Part shown: in pieces, positions 8,651-16,592 of the stretch
Position numbering within the stretch: the stretch's first letter is position 1
Layout of the letters: each line of letters opens with the position of its first letter
Source of the DNA: an uncultured Bacteroidota bacterium
GTDB taxonomy: Bacteria; Bacteroidota; Bacteroidia; Chitinophagales; Chitinophagaceae
Direction: 5' to 3'
Assembly: GCA_903906365.1 (NCBI GenBank)
Contig: CAIVKC010000067.1
Location: forward strand, 28,514 to 92,513
DNA length: 64,000 nucleotides
Notes under the pieces: model-generated
Databases searched by the model: none
Seen by the model: the letters and a program-made list of their open reading frames with translations, nothing else
What the model was told of the DNA's origin: nothing
Program-made: the position numbers and the translations under genes

Positions 8651-8799
8651 ACCTGTTTATTCCCCATCGGCCTGTTGAAAATCCGGACAGCTGTATGCCG
8701 GTCCTCCACTCTTCATTCCGCATGCCGTCCCCATACAGGTCCGGTTCATCCAATTTGTCTGTTTTTCGGAAAGCTCGCGCCTGCCACCGAACTATCCCT

Positions 8800-9561
8800 T
8801 CAGGGTAAGGCCATATCACCGGCTCCGGTCACAGCCATCGTATTGCTGTCCTGAATAAAGGCGATGATTTTACAATCACCCCGGCTGATTCCATCGGGAA
8901 CCTGGAATTCCAGCGAGCCTTCGGGGCGGAGGTAGGATTTAAAATCACGAACTACATTGAGATGATGCAACTGCCGGCCGCTGTTTTCCCCTCTGCGCAC
9001 ATCGGACACGGCATGCCGCTGGATAAGCGCGAAATGAATCTGCTGACCCGCCAGCAGCCGGGTGCGATAGGAAATCCTGGCCTGTTGCCCACTGGTCATC
9101 GTGATCTCCATGCTGATGGGGGTGGGACTCCCCTGCCGGTATGCCTCCTGAAGCGCAGTTTTAAGCTGCCTTTCATCCAATCCCACAAAGGCTGTCCTGC
9201 CGTTGACGATGACCTGTGGCGTATAGATACTGCCAAGGCCCAGCGAAGCCGCATACTGCTGCTGTCGGAGGGAATATTCCGGCCGGCTGAAGGGGTCCTT
9301 CCAGCCCAGGTAATTCCAGTAATCTACATGATAACCCAGCATATATATCTCCCGGTCCGTCCCACCGGCATAGCGGGCCAGCAGCTCATCGGCAGCCGGG
9401 CAACTGGAACAGCCTTCGGAGGTAAATAATTCCACCAGGGCAAATCCACCCTGCGGCATCCTGCCAGCGCCCGGCCTGTGCGGCAGGTCCTGGAAAGAAA
9501 ATACGGTGCATACTGCCGCCAGGAAAATCAGGCGGGTCATTAACGGGATGAAAGGTTTCAT
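8800..9561 (-). CDS. DUF1223 family thioredoxin-fold secreted protein
   Basis: Taken from ATG 9559-9561, the protein has 253 residues and a signal peptide (MKPFIPLMTRLIFLAAVCTVFS). A longer frame with alternative starts reaches 9627 but places the leader inside. Family hallmarks of DUF1223 are FTSEGCSSCPAAD, with Cys51 and Cys54 as a CxxC pair, YHVDYWNYLGWKDPFS, YTPQVIVNGR and a beta-sandwich C-terminal half. The thioredoxin-like fold with CxxC suggests an extracytoplasmic thiol protein, but no activity is established. It converges on the response regulator. Confidence 0.88.
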   Translation of the reverse strand: MKPFIPLMTRLIFLAAVCTVFSFQDLPHRPGAGRMPQGGFALVELFTSEGCSSCPAADELLARYAGGTDREIYMLGYHVDYWNYLGWKDPFSRPEYSLRQQQYAASLGLGSIYTPQVIVNGRTAFVGLDERQLKTALQEAYRQGSPTPISMEITMTSGQQARISYRTRLLAGQQIHFALIQRHAVSDVRRGENSGRQLHHLNVVRDFKSYLRPEGSLEFQVPDGISRGDCKIIAFIQDSNTMAVTGAGDMALP

Positions 9562-10004
9562 AAACATGTATTTTGAGGAGTTCAGATTACTCCTGTTCCA
9601 TAACGGGCGGAATATAGGGCGTTGCAAAGGCTGTATTACCAGCCAAAGACCTGCACCGGGCGGGGGGGATTGGGAAGATCACGCTAACCCGTATCCCAGC
9701 CGGCTGCAGCCATCCTGCCCGGAACAGGAAGCCTCCTGTCCTCTTTACCCCCGCCTGGCCCTGGCATGAACTGCCTGGAAGGGGCGCAGGAGAAAGTGCA
9801 TAGACCGCAAAGCCGCTTTCTACCCTAAAATTACGGCAACGGGCCGCCAGGCTATGTCGCTCCCATGACAATTGCCCTGGCTCCTGCTATTTTAACTACT
9901 TTTTCAGGGAATGGGAAATGACCCCTCCCCCCGGCGGCCTTCCCGGGCCCTGTGCCGGGCATGAAAAAAAATTATGGTAACTTTCCTGTAAGCAGGAGGT
10001 GCAT
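9562..10004. other. 443-base divergent intergenic region
   Basis: It separates the DUF1223 gene from the large secreted protein at 10005. Short frames on both strands (9587-9871 minus, 9506-9769 plus) show no protein-like features. AGGAGGT at 9994-10000 precedes the next ATG by 4 bases and helps set that start. Confidence 0.45.
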
Positions 10005-11576
10005 ATGAAAATCAGGCTGATTGGAGCCATGGCCTGGCTGGCAATGTTGGCCGGTTCCCCGTTGAGGGCCCAGCAGGTATTGTATTCCCCCTACCTGTAT
10101 GACCGGTCAAATACCAACAGCCTGGTGGCTGGAAAATCCGGGGAGTATTACTGGATGCGAAGGGAACAATCCCTAAGGTCTCACCGAACTTACGGCCACG
10201 GGGAGCAACCGCCGGTAAGCAGCTTTGACATATACGACAACCGCCTTCGCTGGACCAATGCCACGCCCTGGTCACCCCCTTTAGAGGGTGCCATCAAGCA
10301 ATACCTTGTTCCTGCGGTGGATTTTTTTGATGAAGTATTCCTGGTGCAGGGCCTCGAAAGCACAGAAATCCGATTGCGCAGGTACAGCCCGGAGGGAACC
10401 CTGCTGTCAGCAGACAGACTGGTAGGAAGTTTGCCTTTCCGGGAATCGGCCGGCAGTTTTCTGATGGTCCGCTCCGAGTACAAAAACCGCATCCTGCTAT
10501 TGGGTTTTGAACCAAAACCCGGTAGCGCCCCGCTGATCCATTCCATCCTGTTTGGCCCGGACTGGAAGCCGCTTTCCCGGCAGGTTTACCGGCATCCTTT
10601 CTTTTGCCAGCCATACCTCCAGGACGATCCCGTCTCCCTGATCGGAGCCCCTTTCAGCTCTGTGCCCCTGCAGCTGGCCAATGACGGACAATGGCTGATG
10701 ATCTCTCCTTCAAGAAGTAACCAAAACTACCTGATGTTTCACTTTTGTGCAACAGACAACAGTTTTTCCTACCGGGAAATCAAACTTCCGGCAGATATGG
10801 CAAGGATGGAGATATCCTTATGCCTGGACAATGAGCGGCAGGATGCCTGTGCAGGCATACTCAGCAGGCTTTCCTTTACCAGCCTGAGCCAGGTCCAGGT
10901 CACCCATTACGACCTGCATCTCCAGCATTTCGATTTTGATTCATCCTACCTCTTCAATACCCTTTCGGGCGGCAGGCTTCAAAGCGACCAGCTGACCCGG
11001 GAAACCTTCCTGGCCGTTCCGGCAAAAGGCTTCCTGCTTCTCAAAGAATATGGGCGGGAATTTACGGACTGGTACCACAATCCGATGACCGGCGGGGAAG
11101 ACTGGAACCCGGAATTATTGTTCGCCCTCCGTTCACAGGCTGGCAGTGAAGCCGCTTTCCCCCTGAAGCGCGAAGGCTATAGCCGCCTGGGGGTCCTGGC
11201 CGGGGAAGGGCCCTTTGCCGATGAGGGTAACCTGAACCTTTACTTTTTCCCCTCCCGGCCAGCGGACAGTTGCTGGAGCGGTAAAATCACCCAGGCCCAG
11301 CAGACACAGGCCAATGCCCCCGGCCTTTCCTACCTGGTGATACCCAGGAAGGAAAGATTATACATACTCTATAACATCAGCCTGAACCAGGATACAAAAA
11401 GCGGTACCTCAGACATTCTGGACTGCCAGGGAAACCAGCTCTCCGAAGGGGGCATCGCTTTTTGGAGCAGGAGGTATGTACTTTCCTTCCAGCATGCCAT
11501 CCAAATTGAAGAAAACGAAGTGGCGGTTCCCTATTCCGATAACCAGCGCCATGGCATGGCCATCATCCGTTTTTGA
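10005..11576 (+). CDS. large secreted protein of unknown function
   Basis: The protein of 523 residues starts at ATG 10005, the third candidate codon after GTG 9999, just behind a good AGGAGGT ribosome site. MKIRLIGAMAWLAMLAGSPLRAQ is a typical signal peptide ending in an AxA-like site. The rest is rich in beta strands and aromatic residues, with repeated blocks such as LLLGFEPKPGS, YLMFHFCATDNS and LNLYFFPSRPAD, which suggests a propeller or beta-sandwich periplasmic protein. I recognise no catalytic motif or named family. It converges on the rhamnose regulator with 19 bases between stops, but nothing else links it to rhamnose metabolism. Confidence 0.75.
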   Translation: MKIRLIGAMAWLAMLAGSPLRAQQVLYSPYLYDRSNTNSLVAGKSGEYYWMRREQSLRSHRTYGHGEQPPVSSFDIYDNRLRWTNATPWSPPLEGAIKQYLVPAVDFFDEVFLVQGLESTEIRLRRYSPEGTLLSADRLVGSLPFRESAGSFLMVRSEYKNRILLLGFEPKPGSAPLIHSILFGPDWKPLSRQVYRHPFFCQPYLQDDPVSLIGAPFSSVPLQLANDGQWLMISPSRSNQNYLMFHFCATDNSFSYREIKLPADMARMEISLCLDNERQDACAGILSRLSFTSLSQVQVTHYDLHLQHFDFDSSYLFNTLSGGRLQSDQLTRETFLAVPAKGFLLLKEYGREFTDWYHNPMTGGEDWNPELLFALRSQAGSEAAFPLKREGYSRLGVLAGEGPFADEGNLNLYFFPSRPADSCWSGKITQAQQTQANAPGLSYLVIPRKERLYILYNISLNQDTKSGTSDILDCQGNQLSEGGIAFWSRRYVLSFQHAIQIEENEVAVPYSDNQRHGMAIIRF

Positions 11577-11595
11577 TTTTATACCACCAGGGCCC

Positions 11596-12627
11596 CTACA
11601 GGGAATCGCGCAAAGTCAGGTGGAAGGGAATGGCCACTTTTTCGGCAGATTTTTCAAGGATCAGGCGGGCCGCCTCTTCACCCATCAGCTGGAAATCCGT
11701 GGAAATGGTGGTGATCCCGCTGAGGATGATTTTTTTTAGAGGCGTTTCATTATAGGAGATCACACCCACGTCCCTGCCGACCTGCAGGCGGCTGTCGAGT
11801 ATTTTTTCCACAAGCAGTACAAGGTCATTTTCCATCAGGCTGATGTAGGCCGTTCCCGGGGAAATTTTTTCTGCTGAAATATCGGAGAGTACTTCGTAAT
11901 TGAAAGCGTACTGGTTACAAAAATGCAGGAAGCCTTTTACGATTTCGGTCGGGTGATAGGTATATTCCGGAAAGAAGAGCTTGAGGGTATCGTACTTATG
12001 GAGCCTGTCCAACGCCTGTTCCAGGGCGCCGCGTATATCCTTTTCAAAATCCTCGTAAACAGCACCGAAGGGTCCCTGAATGTCGGGCAGGATTTTATCG
12101 AGCAGGATGAGTTTATGTTTGGGAATGGTATCGATGATCTGTCGCGCCGCCTGGGTTTCCTCCAGGAAATGCGCAATGATGACATAGTATGAATAATCTT
12201 CCTGGTGGTTTTTGATCAGCTCCCGAAACAGGGAATGGTCATTATTGTAAATAAAGAAATCTATAGCGGCAGATTCCCCCAGCCTGGCCACAAATGCATC
12301 GTAAATGATCTTCTTGTGGGTACTCAGTTTATTGAAGAGCAGGAATATCTTCGTCCTTCTGTCCACCTGGGTATGAGCGATGAAATAGCCTTTTCCCGGA
12401 ACAGACTGTATGACGCCCAGTCTTTTGAGTTCCCGGTAAGCCCTGATGCAGGTATCCCGGGATATATCCAGCTCGTGACTCAGGTCGTTAACGGAAGGAA
12501 GCAGGTATCCCTGGTGTATTTTGCCGTCTGTAATGCCGCGCAGCATGGCATTGACCACCTGCTGGTATTTGGGCGTAGCCGAATACTCGTCGATGCAGAT
12601 CGTCCTGAAAATGGGTTCATCCTCCAT
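11596..12627 (-). CDS. GntR-family regulator with periplasmic-binding-protein-like effector domain
   Basis: The 343-residue protein has a GntR-type winged helix at about 15-78 (LLPSVNDLSHELDISRDTCI, VIQSVPGKGYFIAHT) fused to a LacI/PBP1-like sugar-sensing domain (~85-343), seen in IFLLFNKLSTHKKIIYDAF, VGVISYNETPLKKIILSGIT and ISTDFQLMGEEAARLIL. This architecture is the common Bacteroidetes sugar regulator. It is divergent from the rhamnose operon by 113 bases, so control of that operon by rhamnose or a phosphorylated intermediate is inferred. In many bacteria the rhamnose regulator is of the AraC type instead, so a GntR-type here is a replacement. It probably regulates itself through the shared repeat. 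Confidence 0.88.
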   Translation of the reverse strand: MEDEPIFRTICIDEYSATPKYQQVVNAMLRGITDGKIHQGYLLPSVNDLSHELDISRDTCIRAYRELKRLGVIQSVPGKGYFIAHTQVDRRTKIFLLFNKLSTHKKIIYDAFVARLGESAAIDFFIYNNDHSLFRELIKNHQEDYSYYVIIAHFLEETQAARQIIDTIPKHKLILLDKILPDIQGPFGAVYEDFEKDIRGALEQALDRLHKYDTLKLFFPEYTYHPTEIVKGFLHFCNQYAFNYEVLSDISAEKISPGTAYISLMENDLVLLVEKILDSRLQVGRDVGVISYNETPLKKIILSGITTISTDFQLMGEEAARLILEKSAEKVAIPFHLTLRDSL

Positions 12628-12653
12628 GGCCGATAAATGTACTAAAAAGATGT

Positions 12654-12673
12654 TTCATACCAGTTCATACCAG
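12654..12673. promoter_or_regulatory. tandem 10-bp repeat, candidate operator of the rhamnose regulator
   Basis: TTCATACCAG occurs twice with no spacer (12654-12663 and 12664-12673). A third partial match, GTTTCA, is at 12694-12699. The pair lies 27 bases upstream of the regulator ATG and 68 bases upstream of the rhamnosidase ATG. GntR-type dimers typically bind closely spaced half-sites, and spacing of one helical turn would place two monomers on the same face of the DNA. Binding is inferred from position only. Confidence 0.55.
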
Positions 12674-12740
12674 ATGGATTGAAAAATTGATATAGTTTCA
12701 CAGGCACAACCTGTTTTCATAACGCTATAAGCTTCGCCCA

Positions 12741-15455
12741 ATGAGAAAGAAATATGGCATTTTAGCCATGCTTAGTCTTCTTTGTTTGTATGCACCGGCC
12801 CAGCTGAAGGTGCTAAACCTCCTGACCGAAAATCTTTCCAACCCCCTGGGCATCGATAACAGTAAGCCCAGGTTCTCCTGGCAGCTGTCCGCAGAGGCCA
12901 GAAACGTCCTGCAGGCTTCCTATGAAATCAGGGTCTTTGGGGATGGCGGCGTCAAAGACCGGATATGGAGCAGCGGACAGGTTGCCTCCGGTCAATCGGT
13001 CCTGGTGCCCTACGGAGGCCCCGCCCTTTCGCCGGGAAAAAAATATTTCTGGCAGGTTCGCGTCCGCGATCAGGGGGGGAGCCCGTCTCCCTGGAGTGCG
13101 ACGGCGTCCTGGCAGATGGGGCTGCTTCAACCTTCCGACTGGACGGCCCGGTGGATAGGCCCCGGCTACGGAGAACCTCCGGTGAATCAGCCCAGCCCCC
13201 TGTTGCGAAAGACCTTTTCCCTCCGGGGAAACATCAAGTCTGCAACGGTCTATGTAACGGCTCACGGCCTCTACGAAGCCCATATCAACGGCCGCCGGGT
13301 GGGGGACAGTTACCTGACGCCTGGCTGGACCAGCTATAACAAAAGACTGCTCTACCAGGCCTATGATGTAACGGGCCTGCTTCGTCCCGGCAGCAATGCG
13401 ATGGGCGTCACGCTTGGCAGCGGTTGGTACCGCGGACACCTGGCATGGGATGATCACAAAAATTTATATGGCAGCGATGTGTCCCTGCTTTTGGAGCTGG
13501 TGATCGAATACGCAGACGGCACCACCCAGCGCGTGGTCTCTGACAGCAGCTGGCGGTCCGCTACGGGGGAAATCCGGAGCTCGGAAATTTATGACGGCGA
13601 GCAAATCGATGCCAGGCTCGGGAAAAAGGACTGGACACTGGCCAGTTTTGACGACAGGGACTGGATCCCTGTTAAGCAGGAAAACTTTTCACTAAATAAT
13701 CTGCTGGCCTCGGCAAACGAGCCCGTAGTTAAGCATGAAACCTTCCAACCCCGGCGAATATTCAGGACCCCGAAGGGGGAGCAGGTAATTGACTTCGGAC
13801 AGAACCTGGTCGGATGGGTGGTCCTGCGAGTAAGAGGCCATGCAGGGGATACCATTCGTGTTTCCCATGCAGAAGTCCTTGACAAGTCAGGCAACTTTTA
13901 TACGGACAACCTCAGACAGGCCAAATCACAGGATACCTACATACTAAAAGGGGGAGGCGAGGAAATATTTGAACCGCATTTCACCTTCCATGGTTTTCAG
14001 TTCATCAAGGTGGAAGGCTACCCCGGAGACCTGCAACCGGCGGATTTTACGGCAGTGGCCCTGTATTCGGATATGAAGCAGACCGGATCTTTTGGTTCCT
14101 CCAATCCATTGATCAATCAGTTGCAGCATAATATACAATGGGGACAAAGGGGCAATTTCCTGGACGTTCCGACGGATTGCCCCCAGCGGGACGAACGCCT
14201 CGGCTGGACAGGCGATGCACAGGTATTCTCCCGCACGGCCGCCTTCAATATGGGAGTAAATAACTTTTTTGCCAAATGGCTGAAGGATCTGGCCGCCGAC
14301 CAGGCCTCCAGCGGAAGTGTGCCTTTCGTGGTACCCAATGTGCTCAATCCCAGCGACGGTGGATCGGCCGGATGGGCAGATGCCGCCACCATCATCCCCT
14401 GGAACATGTACCTGGCTTATGGTGACCGCAACATACTGGAGCAACAATACCCCAGCATGAAGGCCTGGGTGGATTATATGACCGCCCACAGTCAGCAGGA
14501 CCTGTGGAATACCGGTTTTCATTTCGGGGACTGGCTTTTTTACCGGCCCGAGGACGACAATGACGGCAGGGCTGCCGTCACCGACAAATACCTGATCGCC
14601 CAGTGCTTCTTCGCCCATTCCACCCAACTGCTGGCCAGCACGGCAGCCCTGCTTGGAAAACAATCGGATGCAGATCATTATACCGCCCTGCTGTCCCGAA
14701 TCAGGGAGGCCTTCGTGAAAGAATACCTCACTCTTTCCGGCAGGCTGGTCTCCGGCACCCAGACCGCCTATGTGCTGGCCCTTGAGTTTGACATGCTGCC
14801 GGAGGCCCTTCGCAGGCAGGCAGCCCAAAGACTGGCCGATAATGTAAAGGATTATGACTATCACCTCACTACCGGTTTTTTGGGTACCCCCTATCTCTGT
14901 CATGTGCTCAGCCGTTTTGGTTATACCGATATCGCTTACAAACTGCTGCTGCAGGACTCCTATCCCTCCTGGCTATACCCGGTAAGGATGGGCGCCACCA
15001 CCATCTGGGAAAGATGGGACGGCATCAAGCCGGACAGCAGTTTCCAGACCCCGGGCATGAATTCCTTCAATCACTATTCCTATGGAGCCATCGGCGACTG
15101 GATGTACCGTGTGATGGCCGGGCTGGATACCTATGAAGACGGACCTGGTTACCATCACATACGGGTGATGCCCCATCCCGGCGGAGGGTTTACCCGGGCC
15201 CGGGCTGAGCTGGCCACTTCCTACGGAAGGCTCTCCTCGAAATGGACCCTTCAGGACGGGAAATATACCTTTGACATAGAAATCCCCGCCAATACCACCG
15301 CTGATATCTTTATCCCTGCCGGCGGGCCCGCAAAGGTTAGTGAAACCGGCCGTCCGCTGCCGTCCCTGAAAACCTTCGGTATAGTGGGCATGGAAGAAGG
15401 CTATCTTCACCTACAGACCGGTTCGGGAAAATATTCATTCACCGTAAATCCCTGA
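12741..15455 (+). CDS. rhaA: alpha-L-rhamnosidase, glycoside hydrolase family 78
   Basis: The 904-residue protein has the GH78 domain order: signal peptide (1-20), an Ig-like domain with ENLSNPLGIDNSKPRFSW (~28-130), an N-terminal beta domain with VYVTAHGLYEAHINGRRVGD, then the (alpha/alpha)6 catalytic barrel and a C-terminal beta domain from ~770. The signature is TDCPQRDERLGWTGDAQ with D484 and E485 near the general acid region, and the downstream IIPWNMYLAYGD segment. It hydrolyses terminal alpha-1,2/3/4/6-linked L-rhamnose from glycans or flavonoids outside the cytoplasm. First gene of the operon, followed 3 bases later by rhaT. No SusC/SusD pair is present. Confidence 0.95.
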   Translation: MRKKYGILAMLSLLCLYAPAQLKVLNLLTENLSNPLGIDNSKPRFSWQLSAEARNVLQASYEIRVFGDGGVKDRIWSSGQVASGQSVLVPYGGPALSPGKKYFWQVRVRDQGGSPSPWSATASWQMGLLQPSDWTARWIGPGYGEPPVNQPSPLLRKTFSLRGNIKSATVYVTAHGLYEAHINGRRVGDSYLTPGWTSYNKRLLYQAYDVTGLLRPGSNAMGVTLGSGWYRGHLAWDDHKNLYGSDVSLLLELVIEYADGTTQRVVSDSSWRSATGEIRSSEIYDGEQIDARLGKKDWTLASFDDRDWIPVKQENFSLNNLLASANEPVVKHETFQPRRIFRTPKGEQVIDFGQNLVGWVVLRVRGHAGDTIRVSHAEVLDKSGNFYTDNLRQAKSQDTYILKGGGEEIFEPHFTFHGFQFIKVEGYPGDLQPADFTAVALYSDMKQTGSFGSSNPLINQLQHNIQWGQRGNFLDVPTDCPQRDERLGWTGDAQVFSRTAAFNMGVNNFFAKWLKDLAADQASSGSVPFVVPNVLNPSDGGSAGWADAATIIPWNMYLAYGDRNILEQQYPSMKAWVDYMTAHSQQDLWNTGFHFGDWLFYRPEDDNDGRAAVTDKYLIAQCFFAHSTQLLASTAALLGKQSDADHYTALLSRIREAFVKEYLTLSGRLVSGTQTAYVLALEFDMLPEALRRQAAQRLADNVKDYDYHLTTGFLGTPYLCHVLSRFGYTDIAYKLLLQDSYPSWLYPVRMGATTIWERWDGIKPDSSFQTPGMNSFNHYSYGAIGDWMYRVMAGLDTYEDGPGYHHIRVMPHPGGGFTRARAELATSYGRLSSKWTLQDGKYTFDIEIPANTTADIFIPAGGPAKVSETGRPLPSLKTFGIVGMEEGYLHLQTGSGKYSFTVNP

Positions 15456-15458
15456 TAC

Positions 15459-16583
15459 ATGCAGATTCTTTTGGGTATTATCTTTCATTTCATAGGCGGC
15501 TTTGCCTCTGGCAGTTTTTATATGCCCTATAAGAAGGTAAAAAGCTGGCACTGGGAATCCTATTGGATCATCGGAGGCCTGTTTTCCTGGCTGATTGTCC
15601 CACCCCTGGCAGCCTATCTGACGGTGCCTGGCTTTGCGGAGATCATACGGAATACGCCCTGGGAAGTCATCCGCTATACCATGCTGTTCGGTGTACTCTG
15701 GGGGGTGGGAGGACTGACCTACGGGCTGGGCGTCCGCTACCTGGGCATGTCCCTGGGAAATTCGGTTGTACTGGGTTTTTGTTCCGCCTTCGGGGCACTG
15801 GTGCCCTCTCTGTATTATAATTTGTACCCCGCACCAGGCAAGACCTCCTTCCGGGACCTGCTGAACAACCCATGGGGAAGGATGGTGCTGGCAGGGGTCC
15901 TGGTTTGCCTGCTGGGTATTTACATCTGCGGCCGGGCCGGTATGTCCAAGGAGAAGGAACTGCCGGATGCTGAAAAGAAAAAATCCGTCGCAGAATTCAG
16001 CCTGGTCAAGGGGTTGGTGGTAGCCATCATTTCAGGTATCCTCAGTGCCTGTTTCAATTTCGGCATTGAAGCCGGAAAACCCATGGCTGAGGCCGCTGTC
16101 AGGGCGGGTTTCAACCCGTTATACCAAAACAATGTGATCTATATCACCCTGCTGTGGGGCGGCCTGTCCACCAATTTCATCTGGTGCATGTTGCTTAACT
16201 GGCGCAATAAGAGCTTTGGTGACTATACGGATAAAAAATCGCCGCTTGTCCGGAATTATATTTTTTCCGCGCTGGCAGGCACCACCTGGTTTCTGCAGTT
16301 CTTCTTTTATGGTATGGGGGAAAGTAAACTGGGAAACGGGGCCAGTTCCTGGATCCTGCATATGGCATTTATCATTTTAGTGGCCAATATGTGGGGCATC
16401 CTGCTCAAGGAATGGAAAGGGGTCAGCAAAAAAACGACCGTAACCATCTCCCTGGGCATTCTCATCATCATCGTGTCGGTATTACTGGTTGGTTACGGCA
16501 ATGCGCAAAAACCAAAAGAAACCTCGGCATTGGCCCCCGCCGGGGGAGCTGCCTGGAGCATGCATCAACAAACATCTAAATAA
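15459..16583 (+). CDS. rhaT: L-rhamnose/proton symporter
   Basis: The 374-residue protein is the RhaT transporter family, about ten transmembrane helices. It starts MQILLGIIFHFIGGFASGSF with the family marker YMPYKKVKSWHWESYWI and later YGLGVRYLGMSLGNSVVLG and QNNVIYITLLWGGLSTN. RhaT imports L-rhamnose (and lyxose) with a proton. Its ATG is 3 bases after the rhamnosidase stop and its stop is 9 bases before rhaD, so all are co-transcribed. The last ~20 residues (KETSALAPAGGAAW) are a soluble tail. Confidence 0.95.
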   Translation: MQILLGIIFHFIGGFASGSFYMPYKKVKSWHWESYWIIGGLFSWLIVPPLAAYLTVPGFAEIIRNTPWEVIRYTMLFGVLWGVGGLTYGLGVRYLGMSLGNSVVLGFCSAFGALVPSLYYNLYPAPGKTSFRDLLNNPWGRMVLAGVLVCLLGIYICGRAGMSKEKELPDAEKKKSVAEFSLVKGLVVAIISGILSACFNFGIEAGKPMAEAAVRAGFNPLYQNNVIYITLLWGGLSTNFIWCMLLNWRNKSFGDYTDKKSPLVRNYIFSALAGTTWFLQFFFYGMGESKLGNGASSWILHMAFIILVANMWGILLKEWKGVSKKTTVTISLGILIIIVSVLLVGYGNAQKPKETSALAPAGGAAWSMHQQTSK

Positions 16584-16592
16584 AAAAATCAT

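Noticed and set aside
13944..14903. 319-codon minus-strand frame
   Set aside because: It is antisense to the GH78 catalytic domain and reflects the high third-position GC of that gene.
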